From JANRIC01 sp033765345 (GTDB lineage Bacteria; Bacteroidota; Bacteroidia; Cytophagales; Microscillaceae), in the NCBI GenBank assembly GCA_033765345.1, contig JANRIC010000133.1, forward strand, positions 8,023 through 72,022: a stretch of DNA of 64,000 nt, read 5' to 3'. Below are positions 42,134 through 51,641 of this stretch, one piece after another (positions within the stretch are counted from its first letter, which is position 1; each line of letters opens with the position of its first letter). The position numbers and the translations under genes were made by a program. Below the pieces are notes generated by a model. That model saw only the letters and a list, made by a program, of their open reading frames with translations. It was not told where the DNA came from and did not search any database.

Positions 42134-43207
42134 TTATTTCCCAAAGCCTACTTTTAAAGAAAAAACATTGGAGTACAGGGCTTCTGCCTGGTCACCAACA
42201 TCTGTCAAGGCATAATCAAGGGTAAATTTTTTAATTTTAAGACCTAGACCAAAATTGGGTTGATAAGAGATATAAGTTGAATTGTCACTGATATTCTTAA
42301 TTTCCTGAAAATTACTCACGGCAAATCGCAGGAAAATAATTTTATTGTAATCCAGCTCAAGCCCAAAGCTAGGATCCATAGAGATTCTTTCGGATTTGAT
42401 CAATACATTGCGGGGACCGTCGAAGGTTGTACCAAAGTCAAGGGAAGCCAGAATACCAAATTTTTCACGGATTTTAAAATCTTTGGCTATTCCGATCAGC
42501 AGTTTGGGCAGTGTGATTTCAAGGGAGTTCTGAGGTATTTCGTTGCCTGTCTGGCTAAAAATGTCAAAAATCAAGCTGGTATTGTGCGTCCAAGCATTAA
42601 AGGTATTACTTACATCACGTGCCATGATGCCAAATCGCCAGGTTTTTAGTCTGAGTTGAGCACCCGCATCCAATCCAAAGCCCCAAGCATTGGCAAAATC
42701 GCCTACATTGCGATAGATTATCTTAAAATTTGCACCCCAACTCAACCCTTTGATCAGGTTGGTTTTACGGGCATAAGAAACGATAAAGGCATAATCGGCG
42801 GCATTAAAAAAACGAATATTGTCATAATTGAGCCGGCCGTCGGCATCATAAAGAAAACGGGTATCTGGTATATCATCCACTCCAAACCGAATCACGGATA
42901 CGCCGAGGTGACTGAGCGTATCAATGGCAGTTGCAAAACCAACATAATCGTACTGGGCTATTCCAGCAAAATACTCCGAATGCATCAGCCCAATTTCGTA
43001 TTTATCTTTGATTTGTAACAAGCCCGCAGGATTCCAGTAGCCTGATGTCACATCATCGGTAATAGCCACCTGTGTATTGGCCAATCCCAGTGCTCTGGCA
43101 CCTACACCAATATTGAGGAACTCATTGCTATATTTAGGAGTGCTTTGAGCAAAGCTCCATGTAGAGCCAAATAACAGGATACAAAAAAGAATTAACTTTA
43201 CTTTCAT
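42134..43207 (-). CDS. PorV/PorQ-family outer-membrane barrel of the type IX system
   Basis: A 357-residue protein. The signal peptide ends near AQS (residue 22), and the family signature follows: NIGVGARALGLANTQVAITDDVTS and YWNPAGL (residues about 31-60). Strands alternate through to the final LYSNVFSLKVGFGK. PorV-type FadL-like barrels shuttle cargo from the translocon to the PorU sortase. It precedes the PorU2-like gene by 10 nt in one operon, which favours a PorV-like partner for that sortase. PorV and PorQ cannot be told apart by eye. Confidence 0.85.
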   Translation of the reverse strand: MKVKLILFCILLFGSTWSFAQSTPKYSNEFLNIGVGARALGLANTQVAITDDVTSGYWNPAGLLQIKDKYEIGLMHSEYFAGIAQYDYVGFATAIDTLSHLGVSVIRFGVDDIPDTRFLYDADGRLNYDNIRFFNAADYAFIVSYARKTNLIKGLSWGANFKIIYRNVGDFANAWGFGLDAGAQLRLKTWRFGIMARDVSNTFNAWTHNTSLIFDIFSQTGNEIPQNSLEITLPKLLIGIAKDFKIREKFGILASLDFGTTFDGPRNVLIKSERISMDPSFGLELDYNKIIFLRFAVSNFQEIKNISDNSTYISYQPNFGLGLKIKKFTLDYALTDVGDQAEALYSNVFSLKVGFGK

Positions 43208-43423
43208 GAATTCAAAATTCAGACGGCCGATTTAAATTTTTCAGAGAACTCCCTAATGATCAAACTAATTTGTGTATACGCTTAGGAAGAAAATGGTAAC
43301 TATTTTTAATAATGCTTTGCTGAAAGGAATAATTCCAGGTATTTTTTCTATATTTAAAAAGATTCATTGAATTTTTAAGGATTCAAAAACATCTTTGCAA
43401 TAGAACACTATTTATTTTTTACG

Positions 43424-45832
43424 TTGAGCCGAAAAAAACGATTTATAATTCTGATTAATAAAATCAAAAATTCCCTGAAAAGATTCACCGATGAGCAAAT
43501 CATCAGTAAATTTTATTATTCTTTTCCTTTTCAATTATTTATTTACAATGTAAAGAAAAATCAGGTTTTATTACTCCTCTGGCTTATCATTCTGGCTATT
43601 GTGACCCAATCTCTGGGGCGATTTATAGGCGTTCCGTCGCTATTCCTTGACCCTGAATACATCAACCGAGTTGATTTCTGGAGTTTCTTTATGATGGGTT
43701 TTACGCTGGGGATTTTTACTATGTCATATCATATTATATCCTATATTTTGGATGCACCCCAATTTAGTTTTACCGGAAATCTTCGCCGTCCTTTTACCAA
43801 ATTTTTGATCAATAACAGCCTGATTCCTGTTTTAGTTATTGCCATTTATGTAATTAATTTGATTGATTTTCAGGCTTCCTATGCGTATAATACCGTTTGG
43901 GACGTTTCAGAACGCACTGCAGGATTGATCATCGGGATGATTTTGTCGGCAAGTTTGATATTTTTATATTTTATAAGTACCAACAAAGATATTTTTAAAT
44001 TGCTGGCTTCTCGGGTAGATGAACGCCTGCGCCGAACCAAGGTGGTCAGGATCAATGTATTGGGCAGGATTCAGGATAGCCGCAACAGTCATATTCGGGT
44101 AGATTATTATCTGGTGCATCCTTTTCGCCTCAAAAAAATAGACAAAGCTATGGTCTTTGACCGTCAAACTGTACTTAAGGTCTTTGACCAGAATCACCTC
44201 AATGCCGTGATTATTCAATTGACTATCTTGGGGTTTGTGTTGTTGGTGGGTACGCTTCGAGATTATCCGTTTTTTCAAATTCCTGCCGGAGCAAGTCTTT
44301 TATTGCTTTTTACCATCTTGCTGATGTTTGCAGGGGCACTTTCGTATTGGCTGAGAGGGTGGACGCTTACTTTTACCATTGCCTTGATTCTACTACTCAA
44401 TTACCTGATGAAAGAGCAAGTTTTGATTGCCAATTATGAAGCTTATGGGATGAATTATCAAACCGAAAAAGCTGAATATTCGCTTCGAAGGGTAAAAGAA
44501 CTGAGCCGAGATTCTATTTACAAAGTTGACCGGGAGCTTACTTTAATTGCTCTCGAGAACTGGAAGAATAAATTTCAGCAGGAAAACCCATTAACAAAAC
44601 CCAAAATGGTTTTTGTTTGTGTCAGTGGTGGTGGGCAAAGGGCGGCCGTTTGGACAATGCGTACGCTACAATATGCCGATAGCACATTGGAAGGCAAATT
44701 GATGAAACACACCATGCTCATCACAGGTGCATCGGGAGGTTTGGTGGGTGCGGCTTATTTTAGGGAGCTTTGTTTGCGAAAGGAGCTGTATCAAAGAGGG
44801 GAAAGTCCTCAATCTGTAAACCCCTATGCTTCCAAATATCTGGATAATATTGCCAAAGATAATTTGAACGCCATCATGTTCAGTCTTGTGGTCAATGATT
44901 TGTTCTTTGGCTTTCAGAAGTTTAACTATGCCGGGAAGTACTATGACAAAGACCGTGGGTATGCTTTTGAAGAACAATTGAATCGAAATACAGAATCAAT
45001 CCTGGATAAAGCTTTGTGTGAATACCGCGAGCCTGAGCTGCTTTCCATAGTGCCTATGATGATTCTTGCGCCTACGGTGGTTAATGACGGGCGAAAGCTA
45101 TTTATTTCACCCCTGCATGTATCTTATATGACAGTACCCAGGATTGACGAAGTGCGCTTTTTGAACCAAAAAACTAAAGGAATTGAGTTTCTGAGGTTTT
45201 TTGAAGCACAAAATTCTTCGGATCTGCGTTTTTTGAGTGCCCTAAGGATGAGTGCTACCTTTCCGTATGTGACACCCAATGTGAAGCTGCCCAGTGATCC
45301 CGAAATGGAGATTATGGATGCAGGGCTTTCGGATAATTTCGGCGTGTCAGATGCTGTCCGATTTTTATATGCTTTTAGAGATTGGATCGGCAAAAATACT
45401 TCAGGGGTCATTTTTGTATCTATCCGAGATACCCAAAAAGACAAACCCATTGAAGAAAGCATTGAGCAGTCCTTGTTTCAGCGCATTTTTACGCCCGTTT
45501 CAAGCCTTTATGGAAACCTAGAATATCTTCAGGATATAGCCAATGACAATATGGTGGAGTTTGCCCGTTCTTGGTTTAATACGAGTTTCCCAATCCATCG
45601 TGTTGAATTTCAGTATGTACCCATTTCTAATAACCTCTCTGAGATTCAGGCACGCAAGCAAGAACAGAATCAGGAGGCAGGCAAACCTGTGGATCCGTAC
45701 AAAATCATCAAAATAGAAAGAGCCGCCCTCAGTTGGCGACTCACTGAAAAAGAAAAAGAAAGCCTAAAACGCACCATTTTTGAGCTTCGTAATCAGTTCT
45801 CCATTCAACAACTGGAAAGGCTTCTTCAATGA
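43424..45832 (+). CDS. Membrane-anchored patatin-like phospholipase
   Basis: An 802-residue protein. The N-terminal half (about residues 40-340) has six to eight hydrophobic segments. The C-terminal half is a patatin/alpha-beta hydrolase: oxyanion loop VSGGGQRAAVW near 403, nucleophile Ser437 in GASGG and catalytic Asp632 in DAGLSDNFG. It would hydrolyse lipid acyl esters at the inner membrane. No ATG exists in this frame before residue 86 and the first membrane helix would be lost, so the TTG at 43424 (after ACG) is the likely start. It ends 2 nt before the convergent purB stop. Confidence 0.82.
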   Translation: MSRKKRFIILINKIKNSLKRFTDEQIISKFYYSFPFQLFIYNVKKNQVLLLLWLIILAIVTQSLGRFIGVPSLFLDPEYINRVDFWSFFMMGFTLGIFTMSYHIISYILDAPQFSFTGNLRRPFTKFLINNSLIPVLVIAIYVINLIDFQASYAYNTVWDVSERTAGLIIGMILSASLIFLYFISTNKDIFKLLASRVDERLRRTKVVRINVLGRIQDSRNSHIRVDYYLVHPFRLKKIDKAMVFDRQTVLKVFDQNHLNAVIIQLTILGFVLLVGTLRDYPFFQIPAGASLLLLFTILLMFAGALSYWLRGWTLTFTIALILLLNYLMKEQVLIANYEAYGMNYQTEKAEYSLRRVKELSRDSIYKVDRELTLIALENWKNKFQQENPLTKPKMVFVCVSGGGQRAAVWTMRTLQYADSTLEGKLMKHTMLITGASGGLVGAAYFRELCLRKELYQRGESPQSVNPYASKYLDNIAKDNLNAIMFSLVVNDLFFGFQKFNYAGKYYDKDRGYAFEEQLNRNTESILDKALCEYREPELLSIVPMMILAPTVVNDGRKLFISPLHVSYMTVPRIDEVRFLNQKTKGIEFLRFFEAQNSSDLRFLSALRMSATFPYVTPNVKLPSDPEMEIMDAGLSDNFGVSDAVRFLYAFRDWIGKNTSGVIFVSIRDTQKDKPIEESIEQSLFQRIFTPVSSLYGNLEYLQDIANDNMVEFARSWFNTSFPIHRVEFQYVPISNNLSEIQARKQEQNQEAGKPVDPYKIIKIERAALSWRLTEKEKESLKRTIFELRNQFSIQQLERLLQ

Positions 45833-45834
45833 AA

Positions 45835-47184
45835 TTAAAATAAATCTACTCCTATATAATTGAATGGTGTAATGGCAAGAAGTTCGGCTTTGAGTGCTTC
45901 ATCGATAGGCAACCCTCTGATAAATTCCTGTATGTTTTCGGCATCAATTTTTTGATGCGTTCGGGTGAGTCCTTTTAAGGTTTCGTAGGGCTGTGGATAA
46001 GATTCGCGGCGTAAGATAGTTTGAATTGCCTCCGAGACCACCGCCCAATTGTCGTGGAGGTCTTTCTCAAGTTGTGCCTGATTGAGCTCCAGTTTTTCCA
46101 ATCCCTTTATGAGCGATTGTATCGCAACGATGGTATGGGCGAAGGGTACGCCTAAGTTTCGAAGTACCGTAGAATCGGTCAGATCGCGCTGAAGCCTGGA
46201 AATGGGTAATTTTGCACTCAAAAATTCAAGAAGTGCATTGGCAAGCCCCAAATTTCCCTCGGAATTCTCAAAATCAATCGGATTTACTTTGTGAGGCATG
46301 GCCGATGAACCGATTTCACCGCTTACAATCTTTTGTTTGAAATAATCCATCGAGATATATTGCCACATATCACGGGTCAGATCTATCAAAATTGTGTTAA
46401 TACGTTTGATACCATCCAGTAGAGCTGATAAATGGTCATAATGCTCAATTTGGGTTGTAAATCGGCTACGTTCCAGCCCCAGAGAGCCCACAAAATGGTC
46501 GGCAAACCCCACCCAATCCACTTGAGGATAAGCTACAAAATGTGCATTGAGGTTTCCGGTAGCACCGCCAAACTTGGCTTTGAAAGGAATTTGTTGTAAA
46601 AGCAGGGCTTGTCCTTCCAATCTTTCTACAAAAACCATCAATTCTTTGCCTAGCCGGGTAGGCGTAGCGGGTTGCCCGTGTGTACGTGCCAACATAGGGA
46701 TATCCTTCCAAGCAATGGCCAGTATGCGAATTTTCTCAATCAGCACACGCATTAAGGGGACATATTCATCCTGAAAAAAATCTTTTAATAACCAAGGGAT
46801 GGCCGTGTTGTTGATGTCTTGGGAAGTAAGTCCAAAATGCACAAATTCTTTGTAGGCATCCATTTGGAATAACTCCATTTTTTCTTTCAGAAAATATTCT
46901 ACAGCTTTGACATCATGGTTGGTGATTTTTTCTATTTCTTTGATGTAGAGGGCTTCTTTCTCTCCGAAATGTCGGTAAATATCTCGAAGTAATTCTTGTT
47001 GAGTGTTTTCCAGCTCAGGCAGATGGGTAAGCCCCCAAGAACTCAGCGTAATAAAATATTCTATTTCTACTTTGAGGCGGTACTCAATCAGTCCCATTTC
47101 AGAAAAATACCGCGCCAGGGTTTTTACCTTGGATCGGTATCGCCCATCGATGGGCGAAATGGCTGTGAGGGGATTCAATTCCAT
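45835..47184 (-). CDS. purB: Adenylosuccinate lyase
   Basis: A 449-residue enzyme of the fumarase/aspartase superfamily acting twice in purine synthesis (SAICAR and adenylosuccinate cleavage). It is the E. coli-type form, starting MELNPLTAISPIDGRY. The superfamily signature GSSAMPHKVNPIDFEN lies near residue 293, and TSQDIN and the ARTHGQPATP loop near 120-170 are intact. Full length. Convergent with the patatin gene (2 nt between stops) and divergent from the HAMP-GAF gene. Confidence 0.95.
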   Translation of the reverse strand: MELNPLTAISPIDGRYRSKVKTLARYFSEMGLIEYRLKVEIEYFITLSSWGLTHLPELENTQQELLRDIYRHFGEKEALYIKEIEKITNHDVKAVEYFLKEKMELFQMDAYKEFVHFGLTSQDINNTAIPWLLKDFFQDEYVPLMRVLIEKIRILAIAWKDIPMLARTHGQPATPTRLGKELMVFVERLEGQALLLQQIPFKAKFGGATGNLNAHFVAYPQVDWVGFADHFVGSLGLERSRFTTQIEHYDHLSALLDGIKRINTILIDLTRDMWQYISMDYFKQKIVSGEIGSSAMPHKVNPIDFENSEGNLGLANALLEFLSAKLPISRLQRDLTDSTVLRNLGVPFAHTIVAIQSLIKGLEKLELNQAQLEKDLHDNWAVVSEAIQTILRRESYPQPYETLKGLTRTHQKIDAENIQEFIRGLPIDEALKAELLAITPFNYIGVDLF

Positions 47185-47364
47185 AACTTCACGTTTTTGT
47201 ATAAATTGTATTTCTTACAAGCATTTATTTGGCTTGGTTTTTGGCTTTTTTAAACAAAACTTTCAAAATATATTTTTTTTTTTAAACTTAGTGCTTTCAA
47301 AACCATTTTGCAAATTTAAGCGAAATATTGGTTCTTATTATTAAACCGGAACTATTCAACGCGT

Positions 47365-49113
47365 ATGTTTAGATATCGATTCAGACTTAGTATACAAAAC
47401 AGTGTATTCCTTCAGCTTGCGATCATTGCCGGTTTGATTGGTTTTAACTTTGCCATTGTTCAATTTTATGATTCTTACCTCTCTGAGGTGGAAAAAACCG
47501 TTGATTTGGCGGAAAGCAATGGTACATTTTCCCAACAAATTCCTCTGTATGCTAAATTCATTCGAGAAGGAAAAATGCAGTATAGCCGCCCTCTTTATGA
47601 TGCCATTGATGACTTTAATCGGCATATTGACGTTTTGAAACAAGGGGGGATTTCTCCTGAAGACGGCTCGCTCATTGCGCCAATTCCACCACAGTTGATT
47701 AATGGTTTTTTTCGCCCCGTAGAGATTTTCTGGCAGGAATACCAACAAAATGCTAAAAATATTGCTGACGCCGCAGAACAAAATAAAGTATTTCTAGAGG
47801 ATAAAACCATTGCACCTCAAGTGGAAGAAGATTATAAAGCCCTTATCCGAAACCACCAAAGAATGTTGGAAAAGAATGATAAATTGGTAAAGGCTTATCT
47901 AAGTTACTTTGATGCTCAACAGGAAAATCGGGATTTTATCTTCGGAACAGTCGTGATCATCAATATCTTTTTTATCTTGTTGATGATCATTTATATTATC
48001 CGCAATGTGGTTCGTCCGATTTCAAAACTCAATGAAATTGATAAAATCATCAGTGAAGGTAACTTTGACCGACAGATTGATTATACCCGTAATGATGAGC
48101 TGGGCAAGGTGGCAAGGTCTATCAATTCTCTGTTTCAAAACCTGCGAAGCGCAACCGACTTTATTATCAATATTGGTGAAGGAAAACTGGATACCGAGTA
48201 CATGAGCCCCACAGAAACGGAGGCCAAACACGACCGCTTAGGGGCGGCACTGCTTGAAATGCGTCACAAAATGCGTCAGGTAAATGAGGCTGACCGTCAG
48301 CGCAACTGGGTCTCGGAGGGTTTGGCAAAGTTTGCAGAAATATTTCGCACCTACAACGAATCAGATGACTTTACCTATATCATCATTTCAAATCTCGTCA
48401 AATATGTGGGTGCCAATCAAGGAGGACTTTTTATTGTAGAAGATGAAAAAGATGAAGACTCACACCTTGAATTGGTCGCTGCTTATGCTTACGAAAAGAG
48501 AAAGTACGTCCAGAAGTCTATCGATAAAGGAGAAGGTTTGATTGGGGAGGTTTTCCAAGAAGGTGAAATGATCTATATGACCGAAGTACCTGATGATTAT
48601 GTACATATTACCTCTGGTCTGGGAGATGCAAATCCAAGAAGCATCTTGCTCGTACCCCTTAAACTGAATGATGAAATCTATGGGGTTGTAGAGTTGGCTT
48701 CTTTTGATGTCTTTGAACCCTATAAAATAGAATTTGTAAAAAGACTCGGAGAAAGTATCGCTTCTACCTTCGCTTCTGTAAAAACTGCTCGTCAAACCCA
48801 GAAATTACTCCGCGAATCCATCCAACTCAGTGAACAAATGAAGGCTCAGGAAGAGGAAATGCGCCAAAACCTGGAAGAACTGGTAGCCACTCAAGAGGAG
48901 GCTCAACGTAAATACCATATCGCCCAGGAGCAAAAAACCGACCTGGAAAAGGAAGTTGAAAGAGAACGAATGAAACTGGCCAACCTAGAAGCTCAATTAA
49001 AAAGGCTTGAGAATAAAAATATGGTTTCCGAAGAACGCATCAAAGAGTTGGAAATTGAAAACGAAATACTCAAAGCCAGAAAAGCAGAACTTGAAAAAAC
49101 ACTGGAAGCCTAA
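47365..49113 (+). CDS. HAMP-GAF sensor protein without an output domain
   Basis: A 582-residue protein. Two membrane helices (about residues 13-33 and 191-212) flank a periplasmic sensor with long helices. A HAMP domain (about 212-265, RPISKLNEIDKIISEG) and a GAF domain (about 325-475) follow, and a coiled coil (about 480-582, very Glu/Lys/Gln rich) ends it. No kinase, cyclase or methyl-accepting domain follows, so it must signal through a partner. Nearest same-strand neighbour is the TM2 gene (54 nt). Confidence 0.82.
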   Translation: MFRYRFRLSIQNSVFLQLAIIAGLIGFNFAIVQFYDSYLSEVEKTVDLAESNGTFSQQIPLYAKFIREGKMQYSRPLYDAIDDFNRHIDVLKQGGISPEDGSLIAPIPPQLINGFFRPVEIFWQEYQQNAKNIADAAEQNKVFLEDKTIAPQVEEDYKALIRNHQRMLEKNDKLVKAYLSYFDAQQENRDFIFGTVVIINIFFILLMIIYIIRNVVRPISKLNEIDKIISEGNFDRQIDYTRNDELGKVARSINSLFQNLRSATDFIINIGEGKLDTEYMSPTETEAKHDRLGAALLEMRHKMRQVNEADRQRNWVSEGLAKFAEIFRTYNESDDFTYIIISNLVKYVGANQGGLFIVEDEKDEDSHLELVAAYAYEKRKYVQKSIDKGEGLIGEVFQEGEMIYMTEVPDDYVHITSGLGDANPRSILLVPLKLNDEIYGVVELASFDVFEPYKIEFVKRLGESIASTFASVKTARQTQKLLRESIQLSEQMKAQEEEMRQNLEELVATQEEAQRKYHIAQEQKTDLEKEVERERMKLANLEAQLKRLENKNMVSEERIKELEIENEILKARKAELEKTLEA

Positions 49114-49167
49114 AGATCGTATAAATTCTAAAATCAAGCATTTAAAAATTAAAAATCATCTATAATC

Positions 49168-49539
49168 ATGGCAGGTAAAAAAGATAAACTTACAACAGCT
49201 TTGCTCTCCTGGTTTTTTGGTATGTTTGGCGTACATCGTTTTTATTTGGGGCAGACCGGACTGGGAATAGCGTATTTATTGGGGACTTTTAGCCTCATTG
49301 GGATGATTATTACAGCACCGGCCATATTGATTGATACCATTGCTTTTTTAATTATGCCCCAGGAAGATTTTGACAGAAAATACAATCCGATGCTTCAAGA
49401 ACAACAAATGGGCTTTTTGAACAGACCTGTCAACGTCAACGTGGCTGACGAACTCCATAAGCTCGATCTGCTTTTTAAACGGGGGGTTATTACTTTTGAA
49501 GAATTTGAAAGAAGAAAAGCACAACTACTCAATAGCTAA
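49168..49539 (+). CDS. TM2-domain protein with a SHOCT-like tail
   Basis: A 123-residue protein. Residues 8-70 are a TM2 domain (LLSWFFGMFGVHRFYLGQTGLG, then a second helix). The C-terminus ADELHKLDLLFKRGVITFEEFERRKAQLL is a short SHOCT-type oligomerisation motif. Between them is LNRPVN, which also appears in the convergent gene at 49621-50010. Function unknown. Confidence 0.85.
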   Translation: MAGKKDKLTTALLSWFFGMFGVHRFYLGQTGLGIAYLLGTFSLIGMIITAPAILIDTIAFLIMPQEDFDRKYNPMLQEQQMGFLNRPVNVNVADELHKLDLLFKRGVITFEEFERRKAQLLNS

Positions 49540-49566
49540 ACGTAAACTTTTTAAATAATTACCCAT

Positions 49567-49611
49567 CCGGGTTATGCTTCTTACCTGAAATCAGGTTTTT
49601 GCATAACCCGG
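49567..49611. terminator. Bidirectional terminator between convergent genes
   Basis: An outer 11-bp stem CCGGGTTATGC (49567-49577) with GCATAACCCGG (49601-49611) encloses an inner ACCTGA/TCAGGT hairpin (49583-49596) and a T-run. It lies between the TM2 gene and the convergent small membrane protein gene. Confidence 0.85.
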
Positions 49612-49620
49612 AGTCATTTT

Positions 49621-50010
49621 TTAGAATCTATAATAAATCTTCCCGTCTTCATCAATATCATCCAGGTCAATAGTGCATACGCCTTTGCTGTGCAAAGATT
49701 CCAACCTATCCTTGGCCTGAGCGAGGGAAAGACTAGTCTGTGAAGAAAGCTCTTCAGGAGTTAACTTCCCCCCCAAACGTCTCGCCAATCTGATGATCAT
49801 TTCGTCGTTTAATTCAAAGTTGACAGGTCGGTTTAACATAGATTGTTTTTGATGCTTAAGTTCTTTTTGGCTTCTTTGGTACAAATGCCACCCTGTAAAG
49901 CCAATTCCACCTCCAATCAATAACTGAAAAAAATTAAATGAACTAAATCCAGACAATACATTGATGGCACCGATTGCCATTAGAATTAAGGATACTATTC
50001 TTTTATTCAT
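49621..50010 (-). CDS. Small membrane protein with a winged-helix-like C-terminus
   Basis: A 129-residue protein. Two hydrophobic segments (about residues 5-22 and 28-42) are followed by LNRPVNFELNDEMI and a C-terminal LTPEELSSQTSLSLAQAKDRLESLHSKG, which reads like a winged-helix DNA-binding or protein-binding unit. The LNRPVN linker is shared with the convergent TM2 protein, suggesting common ancestry or a common partner. Function unknown. Confidence 0.65.
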   Translation of the reverse strand: MNKRIVSLILMAIGAINVLSGFSSFNFFQLLIGGGIGFTGWHLYQRSQKELKHQKQSMLNRPVNFELNDEMIIRLARRLGGKLTPEELSSQTSLSLAQAKDRLESLHSKGVCTIDLDDIDEDGKIYYRF

Positions 50011-50093
50011 TTGAATACAATTTTAAGTATAGAATTTTGTTATGACTTAATCAATTTAATAAACCAGCGGTCTGCGGATTCTTCTTTTGGCTT

Positions 50094-51539
50094 TTAAAAG
50101 TAAAAAGAATAATATCCTCTTACCCCATTTTTGTCAATTCCCTCTATATATACTTTCCCACCAGCACCTGAGAGGAGGCGTTCTACTTGTTCGGGCTGTG
50201 TGATTACTTCGCGATTGATAGAAGTAATGATAAATCCTTCTTCAATTCTGAGTCGGCTAAACAAACCCCGTTTTACCTTCACAACACGCACACCGTGATC
50301 AATGCCTAATTTGTCTTTTTCTATTTTTGAAATGGGTTCTAGCTCTACGCCGATACTTTCGGCATTAAAAATTTCATTTTTAAGGACTAAGGTAGTTCCT
50401 TCCCGGTTGGTTAAAGTCAACTGAACCTCTTTCAAATATTTATCTCTCAGGTAAGTAATCTTCAGCTTATCACCGGGGCGATAATAACTCACCACCTCCT
50501 CGAAGCTACTTTTGCCTGTGATCGGGTCTTCATTAATTTTTACAACGACATCGCCTTCCAAGAGACCTAATTTGCCAGCACTACTTCCCTCCTGTACGCT
50601 ATTGACGAGTGCCCCGTCAAAGTTGTCAAGCTTAAGCCCATATTTTTCAGCTGATTTGGTATCGATATCACTTACTTCCAAACCCGTAAAGGCTTTTTGT
50701 ACTTCGCCATATTGTAGAATGTCATTGAAAATTTTGGCTACTATATCTATCGGCACCGCAAAGCCATAACCCGTATATGACCCAGTACGGGATAAAATAG
50801 CCGTATTAATGCCCACCAATTCTCCTTCAATATTCACCAATGCCCCTCCACTATTGCCTGGATTGATCGGCGCATCCGTCTGTATAAAAGATTCCAGGGG
50901 AAACTGCCCCCCCAACAAACCGATATTTCGCCCTTTGGCACTTACTATTCCGGCTGTAACCGTAGATGTAAGGTTAAAGGGATTTCCAACGGCAATCACC
51001 CACTCGCCGATTGACAGCTTTTTGGATGAGCCACGAGGGATTGCAGGCAAATTCGTAGCTTCTACTTTAATAATGGCAATGTCGGCGGAGGGATCTGTCC
51101 CTATAATTTTGGCATCATAAGACTTTTTTTGGTGGATAACTTCTATCTTCTCCGCATCTTCAATCACGTGGTAATTGGTCACGATATATCCGTCTGTTGT
51201 AAAGATAACCCCTGACCCAGAACCAATCGCTTTGCGGCTTCGAGTACCATCTCCAAAATAAAAATCAAAAAGACTAAACTCGTCATACTGAGAATCAGCC
51301 ACAGTTTTGATAAAAACCACACTTCGGGTACTTACCGAAGAAGCATTTTTGAAATCGTTGTCTCCTTCAGTAAAGCTCCTGCGCACCGACTGAATCCGGG
51401 CAGGCTCCTCGATCAGTGGCAGGTTATCGGCACCAAGATTGCCAGAGAATGCATAAAATGACTGTACCCAGTGGAAAACACCAGCACCCGACAAACCGGA
51501 AAGAAAAGCAATAAAAACTATCCTGAATGAATTCTTCAT
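50094..51539 (-). CDS. HtrA/DegP-family periplasmic serine protease
   Basis: From the ATG at 51539 it has 481 residues. An N-terminal membrane segment (about 5-25) is followed by a trypsin-like domain with the full triad: His124 (NYHVIED), Asp153 (DPSADIA) and Ser230 (NPGNSGG). Two C-terminal PDZ-type domains (about 295-385 and 395-480) follow. It degrades or refolds damaged envelope proteins. The upstream ATG at 51599 is rejected because it would bury the signal sequence 20 residues in. No obvious operon partner. Confidence 0.92.
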   Translation of the reverse strand: MKNSFRIVFIAFLSGLSGAGVFHWVQSFYAFSGNLGADNLPLIEEPARIQSVRRSFTEGDNDFKNASSVSTRSVVFIKTVADSQYDEFSLFDFYFGDGTRSRKAIGSGSGVIFTTDGYIVTNYHVIEDAEKIEVIHQKKSYDAKIIGTDPSADIAIIKVEATNLPAIPRGSSKKLSIGEWVIAVGNPFNLTSTVTAGIVSAKGRNIGLLGGQFPLESFIQTDAPINPGNSGGALVNIEGELVGINTAILSRTGSYTGYGFAVPIDIVAKIFNDILQYGEVQKAFTGLEVSDIDTKSAEKYGLKLDNFDGALVNSVQEGSSAGKLGLLEGDVVVKINEDPITGKSSFEEVVSYYRPGDKLKITYLRDKYLKEVQLTLTNREGTTLVLKNEIFNAESIGVELEPISKIEKDKLGIDHGVRVVKVKRGLFSRLRIEEGFIITSINREVITQPEQVERLLSGAGGKVYIEGIDKNGVRGYYSFYF

Positions 51540-51641
51540 TTTATCAGATTGGTAAGGTTTAAAAATCAATTTAGAAAACAAATTTAACAATAAAATCACT
51601 TATTTCTTGAATGAATCCCATAAATGTAGTAATTTTAAACA

